Made by a program: the position numbers and the translations under genes
In this document: one piece after another, positions 26,643-35,957 of the stretch
How the letters are laid out: each line of letters begins with the position of its first letter
Numbering within the stretch: the stretch's first letter is position 1
The notes under the pieces: model-generated
The model's database searches: none
Told to the model about the DNA's origin: nothing
Seen by the model: the letters and a program-made list of their open reading frames with translations, nothing else
NCBI RefSeq assembly: GCF_002217435.1
Contig: NZ_MUHF01000018.1
Coordinates: 1-64,000, forward strand
Direction of reading: 5' to 3'
Length of the DNA stretch: 64,000 nt
Source of the DNA: Flavobacterium reichenbachii
Lineage (GTDB): Bacteria > Bacteroidota > Bacteroidia > Flavobacteriales > Flavobacteriaceae

Positions 26643-27806
26643 TTACTCAATTTTTATAATTTGACCCCTGTCATTTTTCGAATTGCTTCCAATAATAAAA
26701 TTTGCGTTTTTGGGGAAAATTTTAAAAGTAATCCTCTTATCTTTAAGAGTTTCTATGATATTGATACATTTTTTGAATGAAACATAACGATTATCTAAAA
26801 TAACCTCTACACTTTTACCCTGAAAAATAAGGCACGAATTTACCATTTTTTCTTTTTTGAAATCATAATTGATCACTTTATTTTTTAAAACAATTGACAA
26901 TTTTTTAGACAATTTTAGATCTGAAGAGTATAAAACGTAAGTTTCTGGTATTCGGTTTTCTTTTGGTTTTCCCTGAAACATTTTAACCAGTGAAAAAAAG
27001 ACAATTCCAATTTTAATGAAAACAGAAAAAAACAGCGACTTTTTAAAATGTTTTTTATAAAAATAATCCATCGCTTCCTGAAAGCGTCTCATATATTTTT
27101 GATCTTTGACTGTGCTTTCTCCCTTATAATGCAAAACTGTGGTTTCATGAAAATAATAATTTGTTTTTTGTATCTGTAATGCACGATAAGACAGATCAAT
27201 ATCATCAGCATACATAAAGCAATTTTCGTCGAAACCATTTAATTGCAAATACAAATCACGTTTTAGAAGCATAAAAGCTCCAACTAAAATATCGACTTTT
27301 CCAGTTTCATTTTCATCTATATCCTGTGCGTAATATTGATTGAAAAAAATGTTTTTAGGGAAAATTTTATACAAACCAAAAATCTTTGTAAAAGCTACCC
27401 AAGGTGTCGGAATGCCGCGTTTACTTTCGGGCAGGAAACTTCCTGTTCCATCAATTAATTTGCAGCCTGTAATTCCCAAATTAGTCTGCCTTTCGGCGAA
27501 AGCCAGAATCTTGAAAAATGTATCTTCAGCAACAATTGTATCTGGATTAAGAATGCAGATATATTCTCCTTGTGCCTCTGCTGCTCCAATGTTATTGCCT
27601 TTAGGAAAACCAAAATTTTCATGATTTTGAATTAGTTTTACTTCTGGAAATCGTTTTTTCATCATTAAACAACTGCCGTCGGAAGAATTATTATCTACGA
27701 CAATAATTTCACCATCAATTGAAGAAAGAGATTCCTGAACACTTAAAACACATTGTTCCAGAAATTCGCAAACATTATAATTAAGGATAATTACTGATAA
27801 CTGCAT
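26643..27806 (-). CDS. Family 2 glycosyltransferase
   Basis: A 387-residue GT-A enzyme: LSVIILNYNVCEFLEQCV, then IIVVDNNSSDGS and CILNPDTIV (the DxD-like site), and DGFDENCFMYADDIDLSYR typical of rhamnosyltransferase-like GT2 enzymes. A hydrophobic segment at about 268-285 probably anchors it to the inner membrane, followed by a 100-residue tail of unknown fold. It lies outside the exopolysaccharide operon but close to it, with an acyltransferase gene upstream on the same strand. Confidence 0.88.
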   Translation of the reverse strand: MQLSVIILNYNVCEFLEQCVLSVQESLSSIDGEIIVVDNNSSDGSCLMMKKRFPEVKLIQNHENFGFPKGNNIGAAEAQGEYICILNPDTIVAEDTFFKILAFAERQTNLGITGCKLIDGTGSFLPESKRGIPTPWVAFTKIFGLYKIFPKNIFFNQYYAQDIDENETGKVDILVGAFMLLKRDLYLQLNGFDENCFMYADDIDLSYRALQIQKTNYYFHETTVLHYKGESTVKDQKYMRRFQEAMDYFYKKHFKKSLFFSVFIKIGIVFFSLVKMFQGKPKENRIPETYVLYSSDLKLSKKLSIVLKNKVINYDFKKEKMVNSCLIFQGKSVEVILDNRYVSFKKCINIIETLKDKRITFKIFPKNANFIIGSNSKNDRGQIIKIE

Positions 27807-27915
27807 GAGAAATTAAGCTCTTGATTTTTGGGGAAGTTAAAAATTTTCTGCTAATACTGAATCGTTTTATTAAAATTGGATAAATCTTACTGAGCTAATT
27901 TTAAACTTAGCCTTT

Positions 27916-29100
27916 TTACAAATGCATTTGAATCCTATATTTATTAGCTATTTTCATTGCCAGCAGCATTGTAACTGCAAATAATAGCGACCATAATATT
28001 CCCGGAATGCCTTCGCGAAAATAATCTGGAACAAGATGAAGATTAAATGTAAGATTGAAATAATAAATAACTCCCGGCAAAATATAGATCAATAATGGAT
28101 TTCCTGCTGCGGGCATAAAAAAATCACTCCATTTAGTCTGCTTTTTAATCTCCATAAGCCAATATAAAAAATAAAACAAAATCGTGCAGATCGCTGCTGA
28201 ATACATAGTCCAAGAGGGAGTTCCTTTTATTTTTGAAATTCCAAAATAGGGACGAAGCAAATATCCGGTTACAAAAAAAAGTGCTGTAAAACAAATTACA
28301 GCCCAATTGATTTTTGATGAAATTTTTCTATCAAAAAATAATAATGAAATAATTATTCCTGCTGTTACAACTGCAGAATGTGTTAAATGTCCAGCTGTAA
28401 AACTAAACCACGGATGTTTGATTATTCCTTCGGATAGATTTATTGAATTAGCCAAAACGCAGCTGATCAAAAATAAAATCATTGCCCATAATCTTCCTGA
28501 AACAAGCCAATAAAAAATAACAGTAAAAAGATATGCCCAGCCAATTAAACCAAGAATCCCCCACCATTTTGGAGTCATTCCTATTTTGCCTGTTTCCTGG
28601 ACGTATAAAAAATAAAGTGCAATTAGTACCATAATACCTCCATATTGTAAAGTATTTTTAAACCATGAAGAAAAATCTTTAGGATATTTATTCCAAATCA
28701 GAATTGGCATTGCATATGCCAAAAGTCCCCAAAGTGCAGGAGTTATAATCATCTTATATCCATCATAACCATACTCTGCATTTACCATAAAGACTCCAAT
28801 TATAATTAATGCCAAAGCTCTTTTTAATGTATGACTCCAAATTGTTTGAAAACCATCTCCTTTAATTAAACGTGTATTAAATGCAAAAGGAACTGACATA
28901 CCTACGATAAATAAAAAAGCCGGAAAAACAAGATCCACAAAAGTCATTGCATCTGCATCTGCGGGCATGTGTTTCATCCATTGAGGTACATTTTTGACGC
29001 TTGCAAGCTCATTTACAAAAATCATGACAAAAATGGTAATTCCGCGTAAAGCATCTATCGAAATAATCCTGTTATTATATAAATTCTCTTTAATTTTCAT
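27916..29100 (-). CDS. Second HGSNAT-like membrane acyltransferase
   Basis: A 394-residue polytopic membrane protein. NRIISIDALRGITIFVMIFVN and MTFVDLVFPAFLFIVGMSVPFAF place it in the same broad family as the protein at 15712-16983. The ATG at 29100 is preferred: an upstream start at 29226 would add 42 unrelated residues, and a perfect -7 (TATATTTG, 29125-29132) lies just before 29100. Likely transfers acetyl groups to a periplasmic sugar; the neighbouring glycosyltransferase and polysaccharide genes make a glycan substrate plausible. Confidence 0.8.
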   Translation of the reverse strand: MKIKENLYNNRIISIDALRGITIFVMIFVNELASVKNVPQWMKHMPADADAMTFVDLVFPAFLFIVGMSVPFAFNTRLIKGDGFQTIWSHTLKRALALIIIGVFMVNAEYGYDGYKMIITPALWGLLAYAMPILIWNKYPKDFSSWFKNTLQYGGIMVLIALYFLYVQETGKIGMTPKWWGILGLIGWAYLFTVIFYWLVSGRLWAMILFLISCVLANSINLSEGIIKHPWFSFTAGHLTHSAVVTAGIIISLLFFDRKISSKINWAVICFTALFFVTGYLLRPYFGISKIKGTPSWTMYSAAICTILFYFLYWLMEIKKQTKWSDFFMPAAGNPLLIYILPGVIYYFNLTFNLHLVPDYFREGIPGILWSLLFAVTMLLAMKIANKYRIQMHL

Positions 29101-29124
29101 AAATATTTGCTTTATACATTCCAT

Positions 29125-29132
29125 CAAATATA
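29125..29132 (-). promoter_or_regulatory. -7 element for the acyltransferase
   Basis: TATATTTG on the minus strand, 25 nt before the ATG at 29100. It supports the shorter start. Confidence 0.55.
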
Positions 29133-29247
29133 GAATAATAGGAAGAATATTAACATAATTCATATGAAATAATGAAACAATCTGGCGAGAAACAAATTCA
29201 TTGATTTGTATTACAAATACTATCAATTTTTATTTACATTTGCTGCC

Positions 29248-29985
29248 ATGCTATCATTTTTTAAATCAAAACCTTATTTAAAAGATCTCCTTTCTGGAGA
29301 CTTTATTGACATTCACTCCCACCTATTACCAGGAATAGACGATGGAGCTAGATCAATTCAAGATACAATTAGACTTGTCAGAGCATTTAAAGAATTAGGT
29401 ATTTCGCAATTTATAACTACACCACACATAAGCCATTACATTTGGAATAATTCGCCAGAAGCTGTAATTACGAAACATAAGGAAACACAAATTTCACTGA
29501 ATGCTCAAAACATTACAATGCCTTTTCGACCTGCAGCAGAATATTTTATGGATGATTGGTTTGAAAATCATTTTAAGTCTGAAAAACTTTTGACGCTAAA
29601 AGACAATTATGTTTTAGTAGAGATGTCTTATATGAATGCACCAGTGCAATTATATAAAATACTTTTTGACATACAGATTGCAGGATATATCCCCGTACTA
29701 GCACATCCTGAGAGATATTTATTTTATCATAAAAATTTAATTGAATATGACAGATTAAAGAAAGCAGGCTGTTTGTTTCAACTGAATTTATTATCTACTG
29801 TGGGATATTATGGCAGTAGAATTACTAAAATTACCGAATATCTGTTAAAGAAAGGAATGTACGATTTTGCGGGTACAGATGTACATCACAGAAAACATAT
29901 TGCTTCTTTTAATGAAAAAATAAAAATAAACAGCATAGATTCTATGAAAGAAGTCATCAAAAACAATCAATTTTTTAAGTTTTAG
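29248..29985 (+). CDS. CpsB/YwqE-type tyrosine-protein phosphatase
   Basis: A 245-residue PHP-fold metal-dependent phosphatase: DIHSHLLPGIDDGA (His23, His25), TTPHISHYIW, PVLAHPERYLFY and GTDVHHRKH. This family dephosphorylates Wzc-like tyrosine autokinases. A Wzc-like kinase gene converges on it with one terminator between them, which fits a kinase/phosphatase pair controlling polymer export. The ATG at 29248 is chosen; a TTG at 29206 would add 14 residues not seen in the family. A TACATTTG at 29235-29242 is too close to this ATG to give a normal leader, so the real promoter is unclear. Confidence 0.88.
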   Translation: MLSFFKSKPYLKDLLSGDFIDIHSHLLPGIDDGARSIQDTIRLVRAFKELGISQFITTPHISHYIWNNSPEAVITKHKETQISLNAQNITMPFRPAAEYFMDDWFENHFKSEKLLTLKDNYVLVEMSYMNAPVQLYKILFDIQIAGYIPVLAHPERYLFYHKNLIEYDRLKKAGCLFQLNLLSTVGYYGSRITKITEYLLKKGMYDFAGTDVHHRKHIASFNEKIKINSIDSMKEVIKNNQFFKF

Positions 29986-30003
29986 AATTTAAGTAAATGC
30001 CAT

Positions 30004-30043
30004 AAAAAAACCGGTTTAAAATTATTTTAAACCGGTTTTTTTT
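30004..30043. terminator. Bidirectional terminator, cpsB-like / wzc-like
   Basis: AAAAAACCGGTTTAAAAT pairs with ATTTTAAACCGGTTTTTT, a near-perfect stem of about 17 bp with A and T tracts on both sides. It closes the exopolysaccharide operon and the phosphatase gene. Confidence 0.9.
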
Positions 30044-30058
30044 ATGTCTCTATTATAA

Positions 30059-32449
30059 TCAGGAAATCAGTCTATTCCACCATGATTTTTTCTCAGTAAC
30101 CCCATAGCCATAACCGTAACCATAACCTTTTGCAGAATCTGTATCATTAAGAACCATACACATATTTGGCAATTTGTTTTCCTTATAGAACATATTGGCA
30201 ATAGCCAGCAGTCGTTTTTCTAAAAAATTTGCTCGGACTACATACACAAATGTATCTGCATTTTTAGCTATTAATAATGTATCTGTCACTACACTGACTG
30301 GCGCGGTATCGACAAGGATATAATCATATTTATTTTTAAGATCTTCAAAAAGCTGTTTTATTTTATCTCCAATTAGTAATTCCGCTGGGTTTGGAGGGAT
30401 AATACCGGCAGGAAGTATGTAAAAATTTTCATATGCTCTATTTTTAATTATATAATCATCTATATTAACATCATTAGATAATAAATAATTAGTTAGTCCG
30501 AAATTTGGAACATCAATATATTCATCGAATTTTGGATTTCTAATATCCATACCTACCAACAAAACTTTTTTTCCAGACAAAGCAAAAGTCGCCGCTAGAT
30601 TTACTGCAATAAAAGTTTTTCCTTCAGATGGAAATGTAGAGGTAACAAAGATTGTTTTTGCCAAGCCTTCTGGAACTTTATTCAGCATAAATTCCAAATT
30701 AGTTCTAACAATTCGTATTGCCTCTGCAGAGCTGGATCTACTATCTGATTTTATCATTTCAGCAATATCTTCAGAAGTTGGAACGTCGCCAATAAAAGGA
30801 ATTTGAGTTTTTCCTTCAAGATCAAGCCTGCTTTTAATCCTTGTATCCAGAATATTGGCAACATAAATAATTCCAAATGGCACTAATAATCCTAATAACA
30901 ATCCTGCTAAGTAGACAATTTTTTTCTTAGGACTCATCGGTTTTTTTTCTGCCTTGGCTGCATCTATAATACGTGCGTTTGGTTCTGTCGCAGCCAAAGA
31001 AATTGCAGTTTCTTCTCTTTTTTGTAACAAGTACAGGTACAGCTCTTCTTTAACTTTTTGCTGTCTTGCAATTACTCTAAATTGACGTTCCTGAACTGGA
31101 ATTTTACCAATTTTACTCTTAAACATTCCTCCTTGATCTTTTATATCATGATTTTGAATTTTAAGATTTGACTGCATGCGTTTTAAACTTTCTGCAATAC
31201 TGGCTTTTATGGAATTAATTTGTTGATCTAATTTAACAACTGAAGGATTTTCAGTAGTGGCCGACTTTAAAATTCTATTACGATCTAAAACTAACTGGTT
31301 GTACGATGCAATTAGCGGACCTGCATCGCCTTTATCAGAAATCATATTATTAGGAAGAAGGTCAGAATTGGCACTTTTTTTTATAAAATCTAATAAAGAA
31401 GAAACTACATTCAATTGAATATCGGTTTCTACTCCTTTCTTATCATATTCATTAGAATTTTGAACAAACTGTTTAGCATCAGATTCAATATCTGTTAATT
31501 GATTTAATTTTTTAAAACTTTCTACATTTTGTTCTACACCATCTAATTCCTGAGCTATCAATGTTAAACGACTAGCAATAAATTTTGATGTATTATCAGA
31601 AATAAAATTTCTGTCTTCTGCAGCATCTTTATTATAAATCTCAATCAAATTATTCAAAAAAACTTCGGCTTTTTCAGGCACGGCATCAGAAATAGAAATA
31701 TTGACAATACTGCTGGTTTTGCTAATAGGCTCAACTTTTAGCTTATCTCTAAATTTCTCTGCCAAATCACTTAAAGGTTCAACAACAATTTGGATTGTTT
31801 CATATTGATCTTTAGTATTATTTTTATAAAATGAGGTCTTTTCAAAAACTAAAGTTCCAATTGCAGTAGCAATTTTTTCACCGTACTTAAATTGTTTTTT
31901 ACCAGATAAAATAAACCTCTCATTATCTTCCATATCATTATCTAATGAAAATGTGTTTGAATCTAAAAGTTTACATTTTAAAACGATCTTTGCCTCATTA
32001 AACAGATCAGATTTATTTATAAAATAAGCAGTAATTGGAGCTTCGGCATAAATGTCATTATTAATAACTTTTCCCTCAACAAACAACAATACATTAAGAT
32101 TCAATTTTTTAATCGTACTCTCTATTAATGTTCGCGATTTTAATATTTCGATTTCATTATCAACATTGCTTTTCATATTTGCACCAAAGCCTAAGTCTGA
32201 AAACGCTGACAGCTCTGAAAGCATACCTCCTTTTTTCTCATCCTTAACCAATATCGTTGCAGTTGCTTCATAACTAGGGGTTGTGTAACGCAGGTATAAA
32301 AAAGCAAAAATCAATGCACAAATTATACTTAATAAAAACCATTTCCAATGAATTACATATTTACTAATTTGCTCTCTAATATTTGTATTTTCGATTTCGT
32401 CATCTATAAAATCATTATATAAATCTTGCTTTTGCATTTCTTCTTTCAA
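30059..32449 (-). CDS. Wzc-like polysaccharide tyrosine autokinase
   Basis: A 796-residue inner-membrane protein. TM1 (about 34-52) begins the Wzz-type chain-length domain; a long periplasmic coiled-coil region extends to a second TM at about 508-528 (preceded by KKPMSPKKK). The cytoplasmic BY-kinase domain has Walker A STFPSEGKT (604-612), Walker A' VGMDIRNP (from 632) and Walker B ILVDTAP (711-717). The C-terminal tyrosine cluster GYGYGYGYG (Tyr776-Tyr782) is the autophosphorylation site. It works with the Wza-like exporter just upstream (1-nt gap) and the CpsB-like phosphatase. Last gene of the operon. Confidence 0.94.
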   Translation of the reverse strand: MKEEMQKQDLYNDFIDDEIENTNIREQISKYVIHWKWFLLSIICALIFAFLYLRYTTPSYEATATILVKDEKKGGMLSELSAFSDLGFGANMKSNVDNEIEILKSRTLIESTIKKLNLNVLLFVEGKVINNDIYAEAPITAYFINKSDLFNEAKIVLKCKLLDSNTFSLDNDMEDNERFILSGKKQFKYGEKIATAIGTLVFEKTSFYKNNTKDQYETIQIVVEPLSDLAEKFRDKLKVEPISKTSSIVNISISDAVPEKAEVFLNNLIEIYNKDAAEDRNFISDNTSKFIASRLTLIAQELDGVEQNVESFKKLNQLTDIESDAKQFVQNSNEYDKKGVETDIQLNVVSSLLDFIKKSANSDLLPNNMISDKGDAGPLIASYNQLVLDRNRILKSATTENPSVVKLDQQINSIKASIAESLKRMQSNLKIQNHDIKDQGGMFKSKIGKIPVQERQFRVIARQQKVKEELYLYLLQKREETAISLAATEPNARIIDAAKAEKKPMSPKKKIVYLAGLLLGLLVPFGIIYVANILDTRIKSRLDLEGKTQIPFIGDVPTSEDIAEMIKSDSRSSSAEAIRIVRTNLEFMLNKVPEGLAKTIFVTSTFPSEGKTFIAVNLAATFALSGKKVLLVGMDIRNPKFDEYIDVPNFGLTNYLLSNDVNIDDYIIKNRAYENFYILPAGIIPPNPAELLIGDKIKQLFEDLKNKYDYILVDTAPVSVVTDTLLIAKNADTFVYVVRANFLEKRLLAIANMFYKENKLPNMCMVLNDTDSAKGYGYGYGYGVTEKKSWWNRLIS

Positions 32450-32450
32450 C

Positions 32451-33239
32451 TTATTTAAAAATTAATACAGATAGCGATACTAAAATAGAAATCGCAGAAA
32501 TAATTACTGAAGTATTTGGTCCAACAGCAGAGGAGTTAACCCGGGTTTTATTGGGCTCAACATAAACAACATCATTTTGAGCTAGATAGTAAAACGGAGA
32601 ATTTATAAAATCAGATTTTGTTATATCGACTCTATTGCACGATTTCATACCGTTTATTTCTCTGATTATAAGAACATTATCTCTCTTTCCGTAAATTGTT
32701 AAATCCTTTGCCATACTTAAAGCTTCAATTAATGTGATTCTTTCTGAAGTAACAGAATAAGTACCAGGTAAATTAACTTCACCTTGCAAGGAAATTTTAA
32801 AGTTTGTAATTCGAAGATTAATAATTGGATTTTTAATATAATTCCCAATTTTATTCTTTAACAATTGAAGCACTTCTGTACGTGTTAATCCACCGACTTT
32901 AATTTTTCCCAAAACTGGGAATTCAATACTTCCATCTTGATCTACTAAATAAAGCTGGACTGTTTCCTGACCTCTGGTAAGATCTAATTTATTGCTCGAT
33001 GCATTATAAGTTTTTAAATTGAATGGCAGTGCGGCTTCTGGATCATCAGCAGAAACAATAATCATTAATAAATCATCAGGCTGGATTTTAACTTCGTAAG
33101 AAATTGATTTTTGCATTCCTTGAAGAGAATCAATGTTTTGATAATAAACCACATCTTTCTTAGATGCACAGGATAAAAAAAGCAATAAGAATGATAAAAA
33201 ACTGACGGTTTTTATCATAAAAATAATTTTAGATTTCAT
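32451..33239 (-). CDS. Wza-like polysaccharide export lipoprotein
   Basis: A 262-residue outer-membrane lipoprotein. The signal peptide ends at Cys24 (LLLFLSCASKK). The poly-export domain begins ISYEVKIQPDDLLMIIV, followed by an SLBB domain (LQGEVNLPGTYSVTSERITL, about 150-205). A hydrophobic C-terminal helix (about 241-261) replaces the amphipathic barrel helix of E. coli Wza. Two ATGs (codons 1 and 8) are possible; both keep the lipobox. Encoded directly ahead of the kinase. Confidence 0.92.
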   Translation of the reverse strand: MKSKIIFMIKTVSFLSFLLLFLSCASKKDVVYYQNIDSLQGMQKSISYEVKIQPDDLLMIIVSADDPEAALPFNLKTYNASSNKLDLTRGQETVQLYLVDQDGSIEFPVLGKIKVGGLTRTEVLQLLKNKIGNYIKNPIINLRITNFKISLQGEVNLPGTYSVTSERITLIEALSMAKDLTIYGKRDNVLIIREINGMKSCNRVDITKSDFINSPFYYLAQNDVVYVEPNKTRVNSSAVGPNTSVIISAISILVSLSVLIFK

Positions 33240-33339
33240 TAAGTTTGAATTAAAATCGCATTTAAAAGCGAGCAGAACACTTGCTTTGAAACGATTGTAT
33301 TTGAAGAATTAGCTGGTGATTTTATCGATTGCCCTCCTA

Positions 33340-34758
33340 TTAATAGGCATTTTTTTCTCCTCGAAAAACATTCACAACTGTCTTTATTATAATTTTTATA
33401 TCAAGTAGTAAACTCCAATTTTCAATGTACCAAATATCGAATTCTACTCTATTTTCCATGTCAATAAGTTTCTTGGTTTCTCCCCTGTAACCATTAACTT
33501 GAGCCCACCCTGTTATGCCTGGCTTAGCATATTGACGAACTAAATAATTGTTAATTAATTCGGTATATTCAAGTGTATGAAATATCATATGAGGTCTTGG
33601 TCCAACTACAGACATGTTACCAAAAAAGACATTAAAAAACTGAGGTAATTCATCAATGCTTGTTTTTCGCATAAAAGCGCCGAATTTAGTAATACGAATA
33701 TCCCCTTTTTGAGCTTGTTTTTTATGCGAAATATCATTAACACGCATGCTTCTAAATTTTAAACATGCAAATGATTTATTATCTCTCCCTGATCTGTCTT
33801 GTTTAAAAAAAATCGGACCTGGCGATTCAATTTTTATGATCATAATAATAATTGGAAATAACCATGGAAAAATCAATATTATAACTAATGAGGAAAAACA
33901 AATGTCAAATATTTTTTTTAGAAGCCTGTTAACAGTGTTTTCTAATGGTTCTCTGCGAGACATTAAAACGGGAGTGTTTTCATAAAAAGAAATCTCAACC
34001 CTGCTTGATTTAGTATACAGCTGAAAATCGGGAATAAACTTAATACGAACCATGTGATGCTCGCAGATTTGAATTAATTTATTTATAACCTCAATATTAT
34101 CTATATGAAGAGCAACGTACATTTCATCAATATTTTCTTTGATTATAAAATTCTGAATATCATCAAATCCACCTAAAATATTCCCAAAAAAAGGATCAGA
34201 AATATTTTGATTTTCGTCAAAAAAACCTAAAAATCTATAACCAAAAGTTAAATTTTTAGAAAGGATCTTGCGAAGTCGTTTTCCTGTATCATTTGCACCT
34301 ACAATAATGACATTTCTAAAATTATATCCTTTTGATCGTATATATTTGAGAGCTTTCATCGATAAGAATCGAGACAACATTAAAAAAGAAAAGAAAAAAA
34401 TATAAAAATAAAATAATTGAAATCTAGAAATATCCGAATAATGTAGTGAAACAACAAAAACAGCAATAATTGCTGCGTGAATTATGACCTTTTTTATTGT
34501 TCTGGACAATATAGACTCTATAGTTTCGACTCTAATAATTCGATAGGAATCTTTATATAATAAAAGACCAATCCAAATTAAATTACCAAGCAATGAAATA
34601 GTCTGGCTCTCTTTTAAAAACAATCTGTCAAGGCTTTCTAATTTTACTAGTCCTGAAATAATTATTGCTATATTCAGCAAAACTATATCCCAAAGAATGA
34701 ATAGAATTTGAAAATACCGGGAAAACCGATAATTAGATAGTTTTTGTAAAATTTTCAT
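33340..34758 (-). CDS. WcaJ-like initiating sugar-1-P transferase
   Basis: A 472-residue polyisoprenyl-phosphate hexose-1-phosphate transferase. Four N-terminal helices (about 15-135), a CoA-binding-like Rossmann domain (NVIIVGANDTGKRL), a further helix (about 285-310) and the C-terminal catalytic domain: PGPIFFKQDRSGRDNKSFACLKFRSM, TSIDELPQFFNV, VVGPRP and KPGITGWAQVNGYRGE. It loads the first sugar phosphate onto undecaprenyl phosphate. Its start overlaps the upstream glycosyltransferase by 26 nt, and a 100-nt gap precedes the exporter gene. Confidence 0.94.
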   Translation of the reverse strand: MKILQKLSNYRFSRYFQILFILWDIVLLNIAIIISGLVKLESLDRLFLKESQTISLLGNLIWIGLLLYKDSYRIIRVETIESILSRTIKKVIIHAAIIAVFVVSLHYSDISRFQLFYFYIFFFSFLMLSRFLSMKALKYIRSKGYNFRNVIIVGANDTGKRLRKILSKNLTFGYRFLGFFDENQNISDPFFGNILGGFDDIQNFIIKENIDEMYVALHIDNIEVINKLIQICEHHMVRIKFIPDFQLYTKSSRVEISFYENTPVLMSRREPLENTVNRLLKKIFDICFSSLVIILIFPWLFPIIIMIIKIESPGPIFFKQDRSGRDNKSFACLKFRSMRVNDISHKKQAQKGDIRITKFGAFMRKTSIDELPQFFNVFFGNMSVVGPRPHMIFHTLEYTELINNYLVRQYAKPGITGWAQVNGYRGETKKLIDMENRVEFDIWYIENWSLLLDIKIIIKTVVNVFRGEKNAY

Positions 34759-35866
34759 GTTTTTTTAATCTTCCTTTTTTAATCTCAACAAAATGATTGA
34801 CATACTGATCAATAATTATTTCCCAATCATAAACATTAAGTATCTTTTTTCTGTTTTCTTCTAACATTAATTGATATTTTTCATCATCATAATTTACATG
34901 GATCAAATGATCTAAAATTTCATTTTCATCTTTAAAATAGATAGCATCATTTCCCAAAATATATCGATTAAAATCATTATCATTCGCACAAACTAAACTA
35001 TTAGAGGCCATTGCCTCAAGCAATGAAGGATTAGTTCCCCCGACAGTATGGCCATGAAAGTAAATATTTGAGTAGTAGCGAAGATTATTTAAAATTTCAA
35101 TATTATAAATACCACCTATAAATTGAATTTGTTTGTGATCATTGTATTTTTCCTTTAAATAAAAACCATAAGGTGTCTGGTGATTTCCAATGACTAAAAA
35201 TGGTCGGAATAGGTTTGCCTTTTTGACACCGTCTAAAATGATTTCTATACTATTTTCTGGTTCTAATCTTGCTATCAGCATATCATACTGATTTGCAATC
35301 AACTCATAATCTTTCAATACACTAGCATTATTATTTTCAAAAAGAGTTGCTCCGTAGGCTATGTATGTTGAATCAACATTGTAAGCAGCTTTAAGATAGT
35401 TTTTTATACCTATTGAATCTGAAATAAGATGATCACTATATTTGACGCCTAAAGACTCTGCGTATTGAAGAAATTTTTTAACCCATTTTGAATATTTTGT
35501 TCTTTTCCATTCGAGACCATCCATATTCGTCGTGATTATTGCATTCTTTGGCATCAACCATCCCCAAACAGAACTACTTGTGTAACCTAATTGCAGTACA
35601 ATATCACAATTCTGTTTTCTTAAATCCAGAATACAATTCAAGTCATATATAAACTGACCTGCTGTACCTAATTTATCTTCAGGATCATAGCAATGTTTAA
35701 TTTGAACACCATTCCACTCTTTTTTTTTGTAAGGATGATTATGAGAATTATATACAGTAACTTCAAAGCCTCGTTGTACTAAGCCGGCAGCTAAATATTC
35801 GGCGCATTGTTCAAAACCTCCGTAATGATTAGGAATTCCCCTTGTCCCTATTATTGAGATTTTCAT
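34733..35866 (-). CDS. DUF1972 glycosyltransferase (rhamnosyltransferase-like)
   Basis: A 377-residue GT-B enzyme. KISIIGTRGIPNHYGGFEQCAEYLA is the DUF1972 signature; the C-terminal half carries GGTNPSLLEAMASNSLVCAND, as in GT4 enzymes. ATG at 35866 is used; the two-codon longer TTG start has no support. Homologues often add the second sugar in surface polysaccharides. It overlaps the WcaJ-like gene, and a 91-bp gap separates it from the previous gene. Confidence 0.9.
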   Translation of the reverse strand: MKISIIGTRGIPNHYGGFEQCAEYLAAGLVQRGFEVTVYNSHNHPYKKKEWNGVQIKHCYDPEDKLGTAGQFIYDLNCILDLRKQNCDIVLQLGYTSSSVWGWLMPKNAIITTNMDGLEWKRTKYSKWVKKFLQYAESLGVKYSDHLISDSIGIKNYLKAAYNVDSTYIAYGATLFENNNASVLKDYELIANQYDMLIARLEPENSIEIILDGVKKANLFRPFLVIGNHQTPYGFYLKEKYNDHKQIQFIGGIYNIEILNNLRYYSNIYFHGHTVGGTNPSLLEAMASNSLVCANDNDFNRYILGNDAIYFKDENEILDHLIHVNYDDEKYQLMLEENRKKILNVYDWEIIIDQYVNHFVEIKKGRLKKHENFTKTI

Positions 35867-35957
35867 TTGCAAAAATTAAATTAATATTTTGTTTCATTCG
35901 AAACGTAGGATGAGATATAAGTAGTTTTAAATTCTATTCTACAAAAACAACAGTTAT

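Noticed and set aside
29206..29247. TTG start 14 codons upstream of the CpsB-like phosphatase
   Set aside because: The extra residues are not family-like, and the ATG at 29248 fits.
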